Source: Verrucomicrobiota bacterium | GTDB taxonomy: Bacteria; Verrucomicrobiota; Verrucomicrobiia; Limisphaerales; UBA1319 | Direction: 5' to 3' | DNA: 64,000 nt | NCBI GenBank assembly: GCA_022709905.1 | Contig: JAKLHY010000020.1 | Coordinates: forward strand, 40,153 to 104,152 | In this document: in pieces, positions 35,901 to 43,266 of the stretch | How positions within the stretch are numbered: the first letter of the stretch is position 1 | How the letters are laid out: the number at the start of each line of letters is the position of its first letter | Translations under genes and position numbers: made by a program | The notes under the pieces: model-generated | What the model was told of the DNA's origin: nothing | The model's input: the letters and a program-made list of their open reading frames with translations, nothing else | The model's database searches: none

Positions 35901-38900
35901 GATTCGTTCGCCCGCGGCAGAGCGGGGGTATGATTGACCTCGTAGATGGCGGGGCCGGCGTTGTTGATCCTCCGGCTATTTGGCAGACCCGGTGTGCCCA
36001 GGTTTGATGGCAAGGTCATGCGCGCCGACATTTCGATCCAGTTCCCCCGGGTGCGGAACAGCACTTCGGGCCAGCCGGTCAGCCAGCGGACCTTTGCCCG
36101 GATGGTTGCGGTGACGCCCGAGTTCAAGACTGCGCCCAAGGGGGCGCGGATGCTGTTGATGCCGGTGTCACCATCGCCCAGTCCGCGCACGCGCAGGCAG
36201 CGTAGACCGGTGGCGGCTCCCGAGTCGACCACAGCAGACTGGCTGTGGTTGCCTTGGAGGGTCCAGCCGGTCGGACCGGCTTCAAATCCGCCGTTGGCCA
36301 GCACATTGGTGCTATCGACCCGGAAAATTTCGATATCATCCACCAAACACTCGCCCGCCCCCTGCATCAGAATATGAAGGCGGTTGGCCGAATAACCGCT
36401 CTGGCCATTATCCAACCGACCCGTGAATGTCGCTTCTGTCCAAGGCGCCTTTTGAGTCTCATCGCTGTCAGCCCAATTGGCCGGCTGCAACAGATCGGCC
36501 GCGGGATCGATCAACTCCAGGCTGGATCCACCGCCATCCGCCCATTGGCCCCAGCGTCCTCCGTCGCGATAACTGACCTCCGCAACCACCACATAGTTCA
36601 GGTTGGTCTCGATATCCCCCAGGCGGTTGGTGCTGAAGACCGGCTCCGGCATGGCCAGGGCGATGCGTTCGCCGCTATCGCGCAAACTCCCCCCGTAATT
36701 CCCCACAAGATTGCCTGCCTGAAGTTGCGCATACTTCGACCGGAGCCGTTCGGCATCCCGAGCAATCACCAGGTATCCCCCGGGAGCTAAAATCGCCGGC
36801 CCCGGTATCGCGAAATCAATGCCGTCCACGAACCGCCATCCGGCCAAATCCACCGGCGATCCGCCCCGGTTATGCAGCTCCACATACTCATCGGCATCAT
36901 CGTCCGAGATCGGGTGGTACATGATCTCGTTGATGACGATGTCCTCAGATCGCCACCGGGCATTGGCTTGACCGGGCGTGGAATGGGTGAGCCGGCGAAC
37001 CGTTTCGGCGCCGTCCGGCGATCGCCCCGAAGAAACCCCATTTTCCTGGGCGTCAAAATGGATCGCGTCCAAAACCCGGCTCCCGTTGGAATGGATTAGG
37101 TAAATCGTTTCACCCCCTGAGTTCAAAGCAAACCCCAATTGTTGTTGATTGAACGCCATCCATCCTCCAGCCGGCAAACGAGTGCCCGCGGGTATTGAAT
37201 AACGGTTCATCGACGGATCATCCGTCAACACACAACCCGAGAGATCCGCTTCCGTCGCCGAGTGGTTGTACAGTTCGATGAAATCAAACTCGGGATCGTC
37301 CGTGTGAGCCAGAAATTCGTTGATCACCACCCCGCCGAGTGAATCCGGCATGATCGCGTCCAACTCGCCCGGCGAACCGCCGATCAGGGTGCTGGCCCCC
37401 CAGGCGCGCGGATCGTCCTCGCCATAACTCGGCCGCCCCAAAACCAGCGAGTGCCCCCCACCATCCGCCATGACCGGCCAGGGCGCTCGAGTGCCATAGT
37501 TCACTTCCAGCCGAATGGCGCCTAAATTGTTTCTCAGCCGGATTCGACCTTCGTCGTTCGGCAGAGAACCTCGCAAAGGTCCCACGACATTCGTGATGCC
37601 ATACACCTCCCGAATGTCCGCAGGAGAAGCCGCGACCACAACGAATTCTCCCGCCTCCAACTGGAATCCCGCGGGAAACTCGAACTCGACATCGCCGCTG
37701 AGACGCCACCCGCTCAGGTCCTCAAAAATCGACCGGGCATTGCAGAGCTCCACAAACTCAAGATTGCGTCCATCCTTTCGGGAAGACGGATGGTACATGA
37801 TCTCGCTGATGATCATGCCGGTGGTTCGGCTCGAGGGGCCGAGCGGCTCCCGCGCCAGCCGCGGCGCGCCCACGGTCTTGCTGACGGTCAAACCCAGATC
37901 CCGGAAACTGGCGGTCGCCGAGCGTGCCGCGTTGTCACTGGTCACCGCAAATCCAAAGTAAAGCCTGGCCGGCAAACCGGTGAAGACTCGCGCCCCGAGC
38001 TGGGTCCACGTCTGCCCGTCCAAGCTCGCAAAACCGGCCAGGGTCTGCCCCGTCCTTCGCAAACGCAACCACGTCTGGGGATAGTTCACCGGAAACCCGC
38101 CCGCCGGGGCCTGGGTCTCGGAATTTGCCCTCAAACTGGCTCGCGATTCGAAGAAACAACCGAGCTGAACCGACGAGGCAAATACCGCCCCAAAAGGAGA
38201 GCTCGGATCCAGGCTTTCCCGGGCCATCAAACCCGCATGCACATAGGGATCCGATACGCTCACGCGGGCCACCCGAACCTGCAGATCAAAATCTCCCGTT
38301 CGCTCTTCCCATCCGAAATGAAACTGATCCGTGGTGCCCCCGATATCCGATCCCGCCCCGGTGACATCATAGCCCCCGGGAACATAGACGGTCTGACCTG
38401 GGATACCCGGTGTTCCCACATCGGCCGGTGTGTATTCGTAAGGCGTGAATCCGATTTGAGAGCCCGGCAGGATCACATTCGCCGCCGCGGCGCGGTCGGT
38501 CACATGATTGACCGTGAGTAAATAGGGCACCCCAAAAGCCAAAGTCGTGGTGGTCAACTCCACCGTCGATGGGTCCGGCCCCCAGGCCACACTGAGGATC
38601 CCCGCCCCCTGGTTCAACGCGTAATTGGCCCGATTCGTCGCGCCCGGCGCCGCCACAGGTTCGCTGTAACTGAGCCGCACCGTGGTGGCTCCCATGTTTT
38701 GAGCCTGAACAAGCAGCGGCCGGACCTGATCCGGAAGCACCGTGAGAATCGCCGGATCGGAGTTGGTGGCGCCCAGGCTGTTGCTTAGTCGCACGCTGAA
38801 TCGGGCTCCGTTATCCTGAAGAGACACCGGACCATAGCTCAGACTCGAGGAGGATGCCCCCGGCAGATCCACTCCATTCCGCTGCCATTGATACGTCAGC

Positions 38901-39613
38901 GGGCTCACATTGCCAGCCCGCACCAGAAACTCGGCGCTGCCCCCTTCGACCACCGAAGTATCCGCAGGTTGTTGGGCGATGACTGGCGGGGTCATCGTCA
39001 CCCCAAAAGGCAACAGGTGAGTGGCGGGAATCGGCCCCTCGTCCACCCCGTCCGGGCGAAGCCAGCGCACCGCCAGATTGTCCCCCCCTCCCCCCTCTTT
39101 CTGCAATGCGGCAATGTAATAATACCGGCCCGACTGCAAACGCACCGGCGACGATTTCTGGTTCGACTCCTTCTCCCACTCCCGCGAGGCTGTCCACGAG
39201 TTCACCGTGGCAATCAGCTTCTGGTTGGCCGGATTCTCGTCCAGGCTCAACCACAACTCTCCATTGTCATCGCTCGCAATCCAAAAAGTGTAATCCCCGG
39301 TCACTGGCGGAACCACAAAACCGTGGATCCGCTGGCCGTAGTTCTCGAGGGCGTCCACCGGGCCTTCAAAAAAGTCCGTGATGAGATTGGTCGAGCTCGG
39401 TTTGAGAGGATAATTCGGAGAACTCGTCAGATCGCTGATCGCAGTCCCGGGGATGCCTTCCCACACCTCCCGCAAAATCGAGCCCGCGGGGATCGAGAGC
39501 GAGCTCCACAAGAGCCCGATGATCATGAGCCACCTGCCCACAGCAATTCCCTTGTTCGCCAAAGCGCCTTGCCCTTCTTTGAGTCTTCTCATAGCCATAG
39601 ATGCAGCAGTCAT
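29930..39613 (-). CDS. Giant secreted LTD/CotH/cadherin-like surface protein
   Basis: A 3,227-residue exported protein. Signal peptide WLMIIGLLWSSLSIPAGS, probably from the ATG at 39592. Modules, approximate residues: PA14 (47-200), Ig-like (205-290), beta domain (291-395), a DUF1349/concanavalin-like sandwich (415-590), and three lamin-tail domains (605, 761, 893; for example VINEFLAHTDDPEFDFIELYN). Next are a galactose-binding-like region (1070-1200) and a CotH kinase-like domain (1340-1620) with WHLMPWDIDFVLG. Three more LTDs follow (1800, 1968, 2123), then four cadherin/He-PIG-like repeats (2275, 2368, 2470, 2561; each like NQPPSLASIPDQ). Then come an LTD (2663), a sandwich domain (2818), a last LTD (3003) and a C-terminal strand-rich end. 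CotH enzymes phosphorylate secreted proteins. It probably organises or binds the cell surface. No anchor motif is visible. Confidence 0.9.
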   Translation of the reverse strand: MTAASMAMRRLKEGQGALANKGIAVGRWLMIIGLLWSSLSIPAGSILREVWEGIPGTAISDLTSSPNYPLKPSSTNLITDFFEGPVDALENYGQRIHGFVVPPVTGDYTFWIASDDNGELWLSLDENPANQKLIATVNSWTASREWEKESNQKSSPVRLQSGRYYYIAALQKEGGGGDNLAVRWLRPDGVDEGPIPATHLLPFGVTMTPPVIAQQPADTSVVEGGSAEFLVRAGNVSPLTYQWQRNGVDLPGASSSSLSYGPVSLQDNGARFSVRLSNSLGATNSDPAILTVLPDQVRPLLVQAQNMGATTVRLSYSEPVAAPGATNRANYALNQGAGILSVAWGPDPSTVELTTTTLAFGVPYLLTVNHVTDRAAAANVILPGSQIGFTPYEYTPADVGTPGIPGQTVYVPGGYDVTGAGSDIGGTTDQFHFGWEERTGDFDLQVRVARVSVSDPYVHAGLMARESLDPSSPFGAVFASSVQLGCFFESRASLRANSETQAPAGGFPVNYPQTWLRLRRTGQTLAGFASLDGQTWTQLGARVFTGLPARLYFGFAVTSDNAARSATASFRDLGLTVSKTVGAPRLAREPLGPSSRTTGMIISEIMYHPSSRKDGRNLEFVELCNARSIFEDLSGWRLSGDVEFEFPAGFQLEAGEFVVVAASPADIREVYGITNVVGPLRGSLPNDEGRIRLRNNLGAIRLEVNYGTRAPWPVMADGGGHSLVLGRPSYGEDDPRAWGASTLIGGSPGELDAIMPDSLGGVVINEFLAHTDDPEFDFIELYNHSATEADLSGCVLTDDPSMNRYSIPAGTRLPAGGWMAFNQQQLGFALNSGGETIYLIHSNGSRVLDAIHFDAQENGVSSGRSPDGAETVRRLTHSTPGQANARWRSEDIVINEIMYHPISDDDADEYVELHNRGGSPVDLAGWRFVDGIDFAIPGPAILAPGGYLVIARDAERLRSKYAQLQAGNLVGNYGGSLRDSGERIALAMPEPVFSTNRLGDIETNLNYVVVAEVSYRDGGRWGQWADGGGSSLELIDPAADLLQPANWADSDETQKAPWTEATFTGRLDNGQSGYSANRLHILMQGAGECLVDDIEIFRVDSTNVLANGGFEAGPTGWTLQGNHSQSAVVDSGAATGLRCLRVRGLGDGDTGINSIRAPLGAVLNSGVTATIRAKVRWLTGWPEVLFRTRGNWIEMSARMTLPSNLGTPGLPNSRRINNAGPAIYEVNHTPALPRANESVVITCRASDSDGIGQLVVQHRLDPNAALTTVMMRDDGSGGDLVGGDGLYSATIPGRPGGSLVAFRIQATDQASSPGTTLFPADAPVRECLIRWEDPAPFGTFAHYHLWSTRATENARNNALNNTYRDATLVYNHSRVLYNVGFRDKGSPYHGGSGDFAVEVPKDNLLLGARDRVFASTGNGGSEETGLRGQVSAWIGQQMEIPYLHSHYLRLFRNGNQHRNISEDLEQPNNDYAERWFPEDGEGDLYKIAVWFEFQDNNSTFGSVGATLQSFTTTTGLKLARYRWNWQRRPNDGTANNFTNIFDLVTAANDATTNYVSRLLNLADIEQWMRVHAFNRVLGNWDAWTYNVGQNMYAFKQPGARWHLMPWDIDFVLGIGDGASAGLSGGQDPVGNRMYDNTAFRRMLWRAYQDAVAGPMLPERFTPQVSSRRSILLKNNVTGLSNPNGIATYLNQRRTYIMNQIKANDAAAFAITSNNGANFTSTTPTVVLEGTAPFAVADLEVNGTPYPHAWLTYTTFRLQVPLTEVTNVLVLRGRDRRGDILASATDTITVVYRGAIQQPEDYVVLNEIHYNSLEPNASFVELYNRSTSTPFDLTGFRLKGLDYVFGEGAVLPAGGFLMLAKDRAGFQAAYGSTIPVFAEFPGSLDNNGEHLELIQPGVPPEPDIRVSDVQYGSRPPWPTNAAGQGASLQLIDPAQDPYRAGNWTALGTNDANRVTPGRANPVRQSLPAFPLVWINEVLPGNLTSALDNAGEREPWIELYNSGADTIDLSAYYLTDDYTALTQWQFPVGTRISPGEHLLIWADGETQESTASAIHTNFRLHPTRGSVALVRYQGTPVQAAVMDYLDYVLPVPDRSYGSYPDGEPRQRRSFYTSTPRAPNNPAYPEIQVTLNEFLAGNTRVLVDPADGDYEDWIELYNAGTNSLDLSRFTLTDNLTNANLFVFPAGTVIHPKGYLLIWADEEMDQTTTNGDVHANFKLAQTGEQLGLFSPEGVLIDGFAFGPQTNNVSMGRYPDGAELPLLFLESPTPRAPNLIAGGNRPPVLAPVPDQSVAELTELSFILTATDPDPDQELTFGLGTDAPQGADLNPETGRFTWIPSELQGPDAFTFTVQVTDNGTPARIAFQRVTVTVSEVNQPPRMTEIPDQTVDEGSLLSLTASATDPDHPANDLRFSLEPGAPTGAELDPITGAFAWIPTEDQGGRIHQILIRATDNGSPPLSQTTAFTVQVNKVNNPPVFDLIQAQTADELQPWSLTVSAIDPDTPPSVMHYSLDLAPPGAVIDSLTGLIRWTPQEAQGPTNAIFVVRATESDPPYLSASATFSVNVLESNQPPSLASIPDQVLREGDILVVSLSATDPDLPAQKLSFSLDPGSPAGVSVNPDTGLLSWNIDGDQGASTNIIRVRVTDDGPGNLSASQSFAVVIGIQPHVVINEIMHHPPTVNSEYIELFNNSSRTAMDLDDLQLKGRALDYTFSAGTRLLPGQYAVIVRNRAAFAAAYTNQATVLGEYSGQLGSTGDWLRLIHIGSGAESLWDEVQYENSLPWPAAANGQGGSLQLIDPAQDNRRVGNWAAIASQGASLSRSVIVMTNNWRYNSTGADLGSAWRESAYEDSTWPSGQALFYRENAALPAPGLTPLDLGPTTYYFRTRFLWTGTPLGVTLTLQTALDDGAVYYLNGREFFRLGINADTTVTYDTFADRTVGDASMEGPFILSSDALREGENVVAVEVHQINAGSSDVVFGLSLQAEGTLAPFTPGQPNSVRSTLPPFPDLWLNEVQSVNASGIIDRNGEQEPWVELFHGGALSTALDGYFLSDNFADLTRWAFPLGAGIAGNTHFVVWADGEPQETTPQEWHAGFRLAAGGGSVALCRLQNGQPAVVDYLHYPAMTEDQAFGSVPDGQAQQRQILPIPTPGAPNQFLTPPVIEEVFLTNDGLLGLTWTSLVGARYRVEKASEIPSEAWTTLAELVATGDRTSFVDRGSAGAAVRFYRIALLTQP

Positions 39614-39730
39614 CGAGCCAACATTGAATCAAGCAGCCCCTCCGGAAACGCGGCCGCCCACTGCTGGCTCATGGATTCTGAATCAGGGATTTAAAAGGAT
39701 GCGCGCGCTGGTGCACAGGAAAAACATCCG

Positions 39731-40135
39731 TCAGGAAGGCTCGCTCGCTCCTAATTTCCAGATCGGCACGATCTCCTTCAAACGGTCCATGAACGCGATC
39801 ACCGCCGAAAACGCCTCCCGTCGATGGGGGGCCGCCACGCCAACATAGACGGCGGTCTCACCAACGGGAATCCAGCCCAAACGGTGAATAATGCACAAGG
39901 CCAGACAGCCGTTTTGGCGGCCGATTTCCTCCGCGATTTGCCGGATCAGCTTTTCGGCCATCGGCGCATAGGCCTCATAAAACAATCCCGGGATGTCGTG
40001 TCCCTGCTCCTGTCCTCGCACGATGCCGCGGAATTCGACCCAGGCGCCTGCCGTCCCGCGCACAGCGGACGGGAGGGGCCATGGCGTGGCGGCAATCGAT
40101 TCGCCGGTGAGCAGCACCCTGACCTGCATGGTCAT
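39731..40135 (-). CDS. moaE: Molybdopterin synthase catalytic subunit MoaE
   Basis: A 134-residue MoaE from ATG 40135, whose ATGA overlaps the moaD stop and is preceded by GGAGG. Family blocks: AGAWVEFRGIVRGQEQG, FYEAYAPMAEKLI, CLALCIIHRLGWIPVGETAVYVGVAAPHRREAF and the catalytic lysine region KEIVPIWK. MoaE forms a heterotetramer with MoaD and inserts two sulfurs into cyclic pyranopterin to make molybdopterin. The longer upstream frame overlaps moaD and moaA and is not used. Confidence 0.95.
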   Translation of the reverse strand: MTMQVRVLLTGESIAATPWPLPSAVRGTAGAWVEFRGIVRGQEQGHDIPGLFYEAYAPMAEKLIRQIAEEIGRQNGCLALCIIHRLGWIPVGETAVYVGVAAPHRREAFSAVIAFMDRLKEIVPIWKLGASEPS

Positions 40136-40371
40136 CCTCCTGAGACCGGCGGCAGAAACGCCACCTCGTCTTGCGGATTCAACCGCGTTTCCCAGCCGAC
40201 CAGCTCCTGATTGCAGGCGACTTGGAGCGGGACCTTGATCTCCCTGAGTCTCGGCAACATTTGCTGCAACCGTTCCCAAAGTTCTCGGGCCGACACAGGG
40301 TCGCTCAGGCGGAGTTCCAACTCGGAAAATCCGCTGACCTCGCGGAGCTGGGCAAAAAACAAGATTTTCAT
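40132..40371 (-). CDS. moaD: Molybdopterin synthase sulfur carrier MoaD
   Basis: A 79-residue ubiquitin-fold carrier, starting MKILFFAQLREVSGFSELEL and ending with the required Gly-Gly (LPPVSGG), which is thiocarboxylated to supply sulfur to MoaE. The Asn-rich ACNQELVGWETRLNPQDEVAF strand is typical. It overlaps moaA by four bases and moaE by four bases, so the three genes are translationally coupled. Confidence 0.95.
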   Translation of the reverse strand: MKILFFAQLREVSGFSELELRLSDPVSARELWERLQQMLPRLREIKVPLQVACNQELVGWETRLNPQDEVAFLPPVSGG

Positions 40372-41345
40372 CCTCCAATGGCAGTCATGGCGCGTTGGGC
40401 TTCGTAGGACTTATGAAAGAGATGATCTTTGGGTTTCTGCCGGATCGCCGTCACCATCGCGTCACGCAGACGATCGACATCGAGCCAGGGACGCAGACTA
40501 GTCATGAGATCCACCTCCCGGTGACATCCGAGGCAGGGTCGGATCTTGCCGTCCGCCGTCAAACGCATCTTGTTGCAGCCATCGCAGAAATGCGGATTTG
40601 TCATCGCGCCAATGAACCCCACCGTGGCTTGGTATAGGGGGAGTCGATAATACACGGCGGGACCGCATCCATGCCGGGTCCGATCGGGTTCCATCGGAGT
40701 GCGCTCCAGGATCGCTTCCCGGACTTCACGGATGGGGAAAAAGTTGCTGTCATTGAGCTTCTGCGTCAGGCTGACCGGCATCAACTCGATGAAACGCAAC
40801 GGGCACTGATGCTCGGCGGCATACTCGATCAGCGGCCAGATCTGAGATTCATTGATGCCCCGCATCAGCACGCAGTTGAGTTTCACCTGTTGGATTCCGG
40901 CGGCGCGAATGGCCTTCAACCCATCGAGGACATCGCGCAACCGCCCGCCAGTGATCCGTTCATACAGGCGTTCGTCGATCGCGTCCAGGCTCACATTGAC
41001 ACTTCGCACCCCGCTGTTGGCGATCACCCTTGCCATCGGGGCCAATCGCGCGCCGTTGGTGGACAGCCCGACATTATCAACGCCCGGCAGACGACATAAC
41101 CGGGACAGGAATTCCCCGACGTCCTTGCGCACCAGCGGCTCGCCGCCTGTCACCCGGAACCGGCGAAACTCGAGGCCCGTTGCGACTCGAACTACCTCCA
41201 GGATCTCCTCGTAGGAAAGAATTGCCGAACGCGATCGCCATTCCCGAAATCCTTCGGGCATGCAATACAGGCAACGTTCGTTGCAGCGATCGGTTATTGA
41301 TATCCTCAGATAATCAATTCCGCGTTGGTGCGAATCCCGGTTCAC
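40368..41345 (-). CDS. moaA: GTP 3',8-cyclase MoaA
   Basis: A 325-residue radical-SAM enzyme. N-terminal cluster CX3CX2C (C21, C25, C28 in DRCNERCLYC), RVTGGEPLVRKD, the NVSLDAIDERLYERIT block and the second cluster FCDGCNKMRLTADGKIRPC with LGC. The C-terminal tail ends AIGG, with the GG needed for activity. MoaA with MoaC converts GTP to cyclic pyranopterin. moaC is not in this window and the operon here is only moaA-moaD-moaE. No Moco riboswitch was recognised in the 207 bases upstream. Confidence 0.96.
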   Translation of the reverse strand: MNRDSHQRGIDYLRISITDRCNERCLYCMPEGFREWRSRSAILSYEEILEVVRVATGLEFRRFRVTGGEPLVRKDVGEFLSRLCRLPGVDNVGLSTNGARLAPMARVIANSGVRSVNVSLDAIDERLYERITGGRLRDVLDGLKAIRAAGIQQVKLNCVLMRGINESQIWPLIEYAAEHQCPLRFIELMPVSLTQKLNDSNFFPIREVREAILERTPMEPDRTRHGCGPAVYYRLPLYQATVGFIGAMTNPHFCDGCNKMRLTADGKIRPCLGCHREVDLMTSLRPWLDVDRLRDAMVTAIRQKPKDHLFHKSYEAQRAMTAIGG

Positions 41346-41552
41346 AAGCGCAATCGTCGGCCTTCAGCCGCTCTCAGTCCGGCCAATATACCTCATCCTC
41401 GCATTCCCAAAAGGCCAAAACAATCCGTGGCCAAATTCCAGTTATCGCTCATTCCATGAGCAATCGCGTATGCGAATAGCCGGGTCGGGAAACCCAGTGT
41501 GCAACGGTTGGATATACAAAAGTGAACCGAGGCGGTGTCTGTACAAGAAAGT

Positions 41553-41831
41553 ATGAAAACTTCGAAGCTCAAGATCTCAGGGGCAGTCCTGTTGCTGTGC
41601 GTGGCGCTTGCCGGCATCGGCCTTCAGCTCATGGGGCCGGGGTTGGTCACTACTAGGCCGCGACAACCTCCACAGGCCGGGACCACCTCACAGGGCGTTC
41701 CGGTGACGGTTACTGCGCGTGGGGGGCTCGTCTTTCATCTGAAGACGATTGTACCTTTGGCCGCTTTGGCTGGCGTTGGCCTGCTTTGCATCGCCTCAGC
41801 CCGGCGGCATGATACGGAAAGCCCCCAATAA
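41553..41831 (+). CDS. Small two-helix membrane protein
   Basis: A 92-residue protein from ATG 41553 with two likely membrane helices: residues 8-26 (ISGAVLLLCVALAGIGLQL) and about 66-80 (IVPLAALAGVGLLCIAS). The link is Pro- and Thr-rich. There is no recognised family. An upstream GTG (41535) is less likely. It lies at the edge of a patch of small and broken genes. Confidence 0.55.
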   Translation: MKTSKLKISGAVLLLCVALAGIGLQLMGPGLVTTRPRQPPQAGTTSQGVPVTVTARGGLVFHLKTIVPLAALAGVGLLCIASARRHDTESPQ

Positions 41832-41942
41832 GGCAGCAGGCTCAAAACAAAATTTATGTTATATGTGAATAGTCCGCCGTTCGATCCGGGCACCCGCATG
41901 CTGGCCCTTGACGGTGTGCGGGGGGAACTGGGATATTCAGGC

Positions 41943-42170
41943 ATGAGACTGGCTAAGGCTCAGGAAAGCGGGATGGAGCTGTCGGCGGGCGAGCGGGCAG
42001 AGTTGCTGGATTGGCTCTGGGATGGCCTTCAGTCACCAGGCGTTCTGGAGCTACAGGAACAATGGGCTGCGGAGGCGGAAGAGCGCATTGATGCAGTGGA
42101 TCGCGGTGAGCTCCCGGCTGTTGACGGGCCGACTGCCCTTGAAGATCAACGACGTTCGTTCGGGGCATGA
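41943..42170 (+). CDS. Addiction-module antitoxin (Unstab_antitox type)
   Basis: A 75-residue protein from ATG 41943. The block ELSAGERAELLDWLWDGLQ and the tail AAEAEERIDAVDRGELPAV match the short alpha-helical 'putative addiction module component' family, normally the first gene of a ParE/RelE-type toxin pair. Its stop overlaps the ATG of a 15-codon toxin remnant. With the toxin broken, this is an orphan. A longer reading from 41856 adds 29 non-family residues and is unlikely. Confidence 0.7.
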   Translation: MRLAKAQESGMELSAGERAELLDWLWDGLQSPGVLELQEQWAAEAEERIDAVDRGELPAVDGPTALEDQRRSFGA

Positions 42171-42214
42171 CCTATCGTTTCACCTCGGCTGCGGTCGGTG
42201 AACCGGAGCTTTAG
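42167..42214 (+). pseudogene. Truncated ParE/RelE-type toxin stub
   Basis: ATG at 42167 overlaps the antitoxin stop (ATGA), the usual spacing of such pairs. It reads MTYRFTSAAVGEPEL then stops at TAG. The opening MTYRFT matches the start of many ParE-family toxins (MTYRFTPEAxxEL), but nothing toxin-like follows. I read it as a degenerate or recombined toxin start. Confidence 0.5.
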
Positions 42215-42225
42215 GCATCGCGTTT

Positions 42226-42381
42226 ATGAACAAACTAGGTAAGGCACTCAAAGAAGGAGTTAAAGGATTCATGAAGGGCGTCGGCCCATCACGTTACCAC
42301 GCAGCTGGCATTCAGGTGCGCTGCACACACTGCAGCGGCGAGTTGTTCCATCAGCATAAGGCGCTGGGCAGGAAAGGAACT
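42226..42381 (+). pseudogene. N-terminal fragment of a zinc-ribbon nucleic-acid-binding-like protein
   Basis: The reading frame begins MNKLGKALKEGVKGFMKG and continues to VRCTHCSGELFHQHKAL. This is the first half of a small two-CxxC zinc-ribbon family, which normally continues with a second CxxC motif. That second half is missing: the frame runs straight into unrelated sequence. It may be expressed as part of a longer in-frame fusion (42226-43137, 303 residues). Confidence 0.45.
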
Positions 42382-42471
42382 ATGACGAAAGATTACGCCG
42401 AACGGATCGACGAATTCTGGCCGACCCTTGTGCGGGCTTGGGATGAATTCCGCGGCAAGCCCCCTGTGCTC

Positions 42472-43137
42472 ATGAAAACGGTCCTATCGTTGTTCTTTGG
42501 TTGTCTGCTGCTCGATGCGACGGGTGCAACGCCGCAGGACCAGAGTCGAAAAAAAATGGAATCCGAGGGAGCGGCGATTCTGAGCCGGACCGACGCAGGT
42601 CCAACGGCCCTGCTTGAACTGGACACATATGCGGCTGAGCAGGACGGTCTGCTGGACGAATTTTGTCGGACGAGCGTTCAGGCTTTCAAGGACCGGAGTG
42701 CCTACCTACTTTCGGAACTCTGGCGCGCGGGCATGCTGAAAGACGAAATTAAGCAGCAGTTGGTGAGGGACCATTACCGCATGGTGCTATTCCAGGTCTA
42801 CGGCAACGACGGCGCACCCAACGTTGTCGTTAGAGGCTTTCAGACGTTTCCTTTTCCGGATGTCTGGACGGAGTTCACGCCCACCCTGTACCGCAACGGT
42901 CAGGTTGAGTGGTCTCCCGGCAAGGCGCAGAAAGCCCACGTGATGTCGATCAACAATTCTACGATTACAAGCCAGATCGGTGGGGCACTCAACCACGGTG
43001 ACGTTTTGCAGTACCGCATTGTGCTACGGCAGAGCGGTGATGCGACTGTGGGGCAGATGCGCCCCTGGGAAGTCAGTGTGTGGAGCAACAGGCTTCTGGT
43101 GCAAGGGATACAGAAGTCAGAGAGGTCGGTCAAATGA
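42472..43137 (+). CDS. Secreted hypothetical protein
   Basis: A 221-residue protein if started at ATG 42472, which gives a clean signal peptide (MKTVLSLFFGCLLLDATGA). An in-frame ATG at 42382 has a better ribosome site (AGGAAAGG) and would add 30 residues before the signal. The mature region includes DAGPTALLELDTYAAEQDGL and, near the end, AHVMSINNSTITSQIGGALNHG. No family recognised. It is surrounded by gene fragments, so it may be a recent arrival. Confidence 0.55.
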   Translation: MKTVLSLFFGCLLLDATGATPQDQSRKKMESEGAAILSRTDAGPTALLELDTYAAEQDGLLDEFCRTSVQAFKDRSAYLLSELWRAGMLKDEIKQQLVRDHYRMVLFQVYGNDGAPNVVVRGFQTFPFPDVWTEFTPTLYRNGQVEWSPGKAQKAHVMSINNSTITSQIGGALNHGDVLQYRIVLRQSGDATVGQMRPWEVSVWSNRLLVQGIQKSERSVK

Positions 43138-43266
43138 AGGGTTGGCCCAACCGCGGAGTCGAGCGACTGGCGGCCGGCGGTTATCCTTTGCCCATTCGAA
43201 TCGAAATCTGGTTGTGATCGCTTCGTCTCTTGCTTGGGCGCGCCTCGGACCGTTAAGATCGGGGTT

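Noticed and set aside
29930..39613. Tandem repeats of the giant gene as a CRISPR or satellite array
   Set aside because: The repeats are protein-level domains (LTD and cadherin-like) of differing DNA sequence, not spacer-repeat units.
41346..41552. Possible Moco riboswitch upstream of moaA
   Set aside because: I see no recognisable conserved pairing pattern of that RNA, and no clear terminator or anti-terminator.
42195..42220. Integron attC-like sequence near the toxin stub (GGTGAACCGG then TTAGGC)
   Set aside because: The core reads CTTTAGGC rather than GTTRRRY and no matching inverse core (RYYYAAC) lies at the expected distance upstream. No integrase is present.
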